A stretch of DNA of 64,000 nt from Dehalococcoides mccartyi (lineage in GTDB: Bacteria; Chloroflexota; Dehalococcoidia; UBA2979): NCBI GenBank assembly GCA_945865925.1, contig CAMBFG010000006.1:1-64000 (forward strand). The letters run 5' to 3'. How positions within the stretch are numbered: position 1 is the stretch's first letter; every line of letters begins with the position of its first letter. The notes below the pieces were generated by a model that was not told the origin of the DNA, ran no database searches, and worked only from the letters and a program-made list of their open reading frames with translations. Position numbers and translations under genes: made by a program. Positions 62,707-64,000 of the stretch are shown in pieces.

Positions 62707-63588
62707 GTGACGTCCGATCAGGACGCGACCGCTCCGGCGTCCCCCCCGCAAGGGGAGGCGTCGGTTGCGGTGTCCTCGGACGCAGTGGCAGCCGAGGGCG
62801 CCCCGGGGGAGGTCGAGCCCGCCTTCGCGCTGAGCCTGCCAGCCTTTCAGGGACCGCTGGACCTGCTGCTCCACCTCATCGAGTCGAGCGAACTCGACAT
62901 CACCGAGGTATCCCTCCTTCAGGTCGCCGACCAGTACCTCAAACACCTTCGCTCACGCGAGCAGATCGACATCGGCTTGCTCGCGGACTTCATCGCCATC
63001 GGCGCGCGGCTGCTCCTGCTGAAGTCACGTGCCCTGCTCCCGCGCGATCCGGACGCTGTCGTCGACGACGACGAAGATCCCGCCGCTGACATCCGAAGCC
63101 TCGTCGAAGCGCTGCGCGACTACCGTCGCTTCAAGCAGGCCGCGGAGTTCCTCCGCTCCCGTGATGGCGGCCACGGCACCTACCGCCGCGAGGTCGCGCC
63201 TCCGAAGGTTCCGCTGCCCACCGGCCTCGACACCGTGACCCTCGCCTCGCTGGTCGAGACCATCCGCGAGGTCATCGCGCGGCTGCCCGAAGAGGAGCCG
63301 GAGGGCGAGGTCGCGCGCGAGCCGGTCCGCCTGCGTGACCGGATGACGCGCCTCTCCGAGATGCTCGACCGGGACGGCCGCACCTCGTTCCGCCGCCTGA
63401 TCGAGAACGCCACCTCGCGCACCATGGTGATCGTGGACTTCATGGCCGTGCTCGAACTCATCAAGCAGCGCTACCTCGCCGCGCAGCAGTCCGACGCGTT
63501 CGGCGACATCGAGCTCGTGCGACTCGCTGGCGCAACCCTCGATGCGAGCGCCACAGCCGAGGCCTCTCAGGGGTTCACCGGTGATTAG
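62707..63588 (+). CDS. scpA: Segregation and condensation protein ScpA
   Basis: Kleisin subunit of the SMC-ScpA-ScpB condensin. The 293-residue protein has FQGPLDLLLHLIESSELDI, YLKHLRS, ADFIAIGARLLLLKSRALLP and the C-terminal winged-helix region FMAVLELIKQRYLAAQQ. The first 40 residues are low-complexity Ala/Pro/Glu. GTG 62707 starts 5 bp after aroF. scpB is not seen in the window. Confidence 0.93.
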   Translation: MTSDQDATAPASPPQGEASVAVSSDAVAAEGAPGEVEPAFALSLPAFQGPLDLLLHLIESSELDITEVSLLQVADQYLKHLRSREQIDIGLLADFIAIGARLLLLKSRALLPRDPDAVVDDDEDPAADIRSLVEALRDYRRFKQAAEFLRSRDGGHGTYRREVAPPKVPLPTGLDTVTLASLVETIREVIARLPEEEPEGEVAREPVRLRDRMTRLSEMLDRDGRTSFRRLIENATSRTMVIVDFMAVLELIKQRYLAAQQSDAFGDIELVRLAGATLDASATAEASQGFTGD

Positions 63589-63618
63589 CCGCCCCACCTC
63601 GATGGTGGGGGGCGCCTG

Positions 63619-64000
63619 ATGCTGCTCGTCCGCGACGAACTGCAGCGCAGCGTCACGCCAGGCGAACACGCCCTCTCGATCGGTGTGTTCGACGGCGTCC
63701 ACGGCGGCCATCAGGCCCTCGTGAAGCGCATGCTCGACGAGGCCCATGTCCGAGGGCTCACCGGTGGAGTGGTCACCTTCCACCCCCACCCACGCACCGT
63801 GATCCGTCCGGATCAGCCCTTCGACTACCTCGAATCACTCGAGCACCGCGTCGAATTGTTGCGCGCATGCGGCGTCGACTTCGTCTCGGTGCTGCAGTTC
63901 ACCTCAGAACTCCAGCAGGTGAGCGCGGAAGACTTCTGCCGTCTGCTCGTCGAGGAGGCCCGTGTCCGCCTCATCGTCGTCGGCGAGGACTTCCGCCTCG
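63619..64000 (+). CDS. ribF: Bifunctional riboflavin kinase/FAD synthetase RibF (5' part)
   Basis: The gene runs off the window after 127 codons. The translated part is the FMN adenylyltransferase domain: SIGVFDGVHGGHQALV (nucleotidyltransferase motif with the GxH pair), GVVTFHPHPRTVI and VSAEDFCRLLV, then IVVGEDFRL. ATG 63619 follows scpA by 30 bp. A GC-rich inverted repeat (CCCCACC/GGTGGGG) covers the ribosome-site region just upstream. The kinase domain would lie beyond position 64000. Confidence 0.9.
   Translation, partial: MLLVRDELQRSVTPGEHALSIGVFDGVHGGHQALVKRMLDEAHVRGLTGGVVTFHPHPRTVIRPDQPFDYLESLEHRVELLRACGVDFVSVLQFTSELQQVSAEDFCRLLVEEARVRLIVVGEDFRL

Noticed and set aside
63589-63618. 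Translation-controlling riboswitch before ribF
   Set aside because: A short GC-rich inverted repeat is present, but the 30-bp gap is far too small for an FMN riboswitch and no such core is seen.

Overview
The window is a high-GC bacterial chromosome segment of about 67% GC by eye. It probably comes from a Chloroflexota relative, perhaps Dehalococcoidia-like. The evidence for this is indirect: many lipoproteins carry a Thr/Pro/Ala-rich linker after the lipobox Cys, a T-box riboswitch controls the trp operon, GTG starts with GTGA overlaps are frequent, and no outer-membrane machinery is present. Several genes have a TAnnnT -10 box exactly 7-8 nt before the start codon, which suggests widespread leaderless transcription. 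The taxonomic call is an inference; the gene calls stand without it.

Layout. 1-3.7 kb (minus): lemA-htpX followed by a FecCD-type permease and ATPase. 3.8-6.9 kb: a ModE-like regulator divergent from a tungstate importer (tupABC). 6.9-10 kb: cobO, chrA and nhaA. 10.2-13.1 kb: a complete cobalamin/iron-complex ABC importer with an internal terminator after the binding-protein gene. 13.3-24.1 kb: an accessory, scarred region. It contains a truncated peptide-binding protein fused to foreign DNA, small membrane and lipoprotein genes, a lipoprotein serine protease with three C-terminal repeats, 34-bp repeats, and a DUF4011-helicase-Vsr-type (Hhe-like) defence gene with an in-frame TAG. A 5'-truncated tyrosine recombinase, an intact tRNA-Arg(TCT), a frameshifted sensor kinase and a 44-bp duplicate of the tRNA 3' end (an att scar) follow.

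24.1-36.2 kb: amidohydrolase, rsmJ-like methyltransferase, a MoaD-like protein next to a tungsten aldehyde:ferredoxin oxidoreductase, an MDR oxidoreductase with a nonsense codon, an SDR, an MFS exporter, and assorted enzymes. 36.2-43.8 kb is a complete phosphate regulon: phoU1, then pstSCAB-phoU2, then convergent phoBR. A shared TGTTAACGC motif lies upstream of both pstS and phoB. 43.9-49.7 kb: a phosphatase-fold protein whose catalytic Cys is Gly, an SRAP protein, an envelope operon (propeller, transglycosylase-like, DUF6391-like), a site-2 protease and an HD-like protein.

49.8-64 kb is the aromatic amino-acid block: tyrA, gmk, then a Trp-specific T-box leader and trpE-(Nudix/DinB)-trpG-D-C-F-B, a CPBP protease overlapping trpA, aroH-aroF, and finally scpA and the 5' part of ribF. 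Tungstate uptake, the MoaD-like protein and AOR plausibly form one functional set. CobO and the two FecCD systems plausibly serve corrinoid salvage, although iron complexes are also possible.
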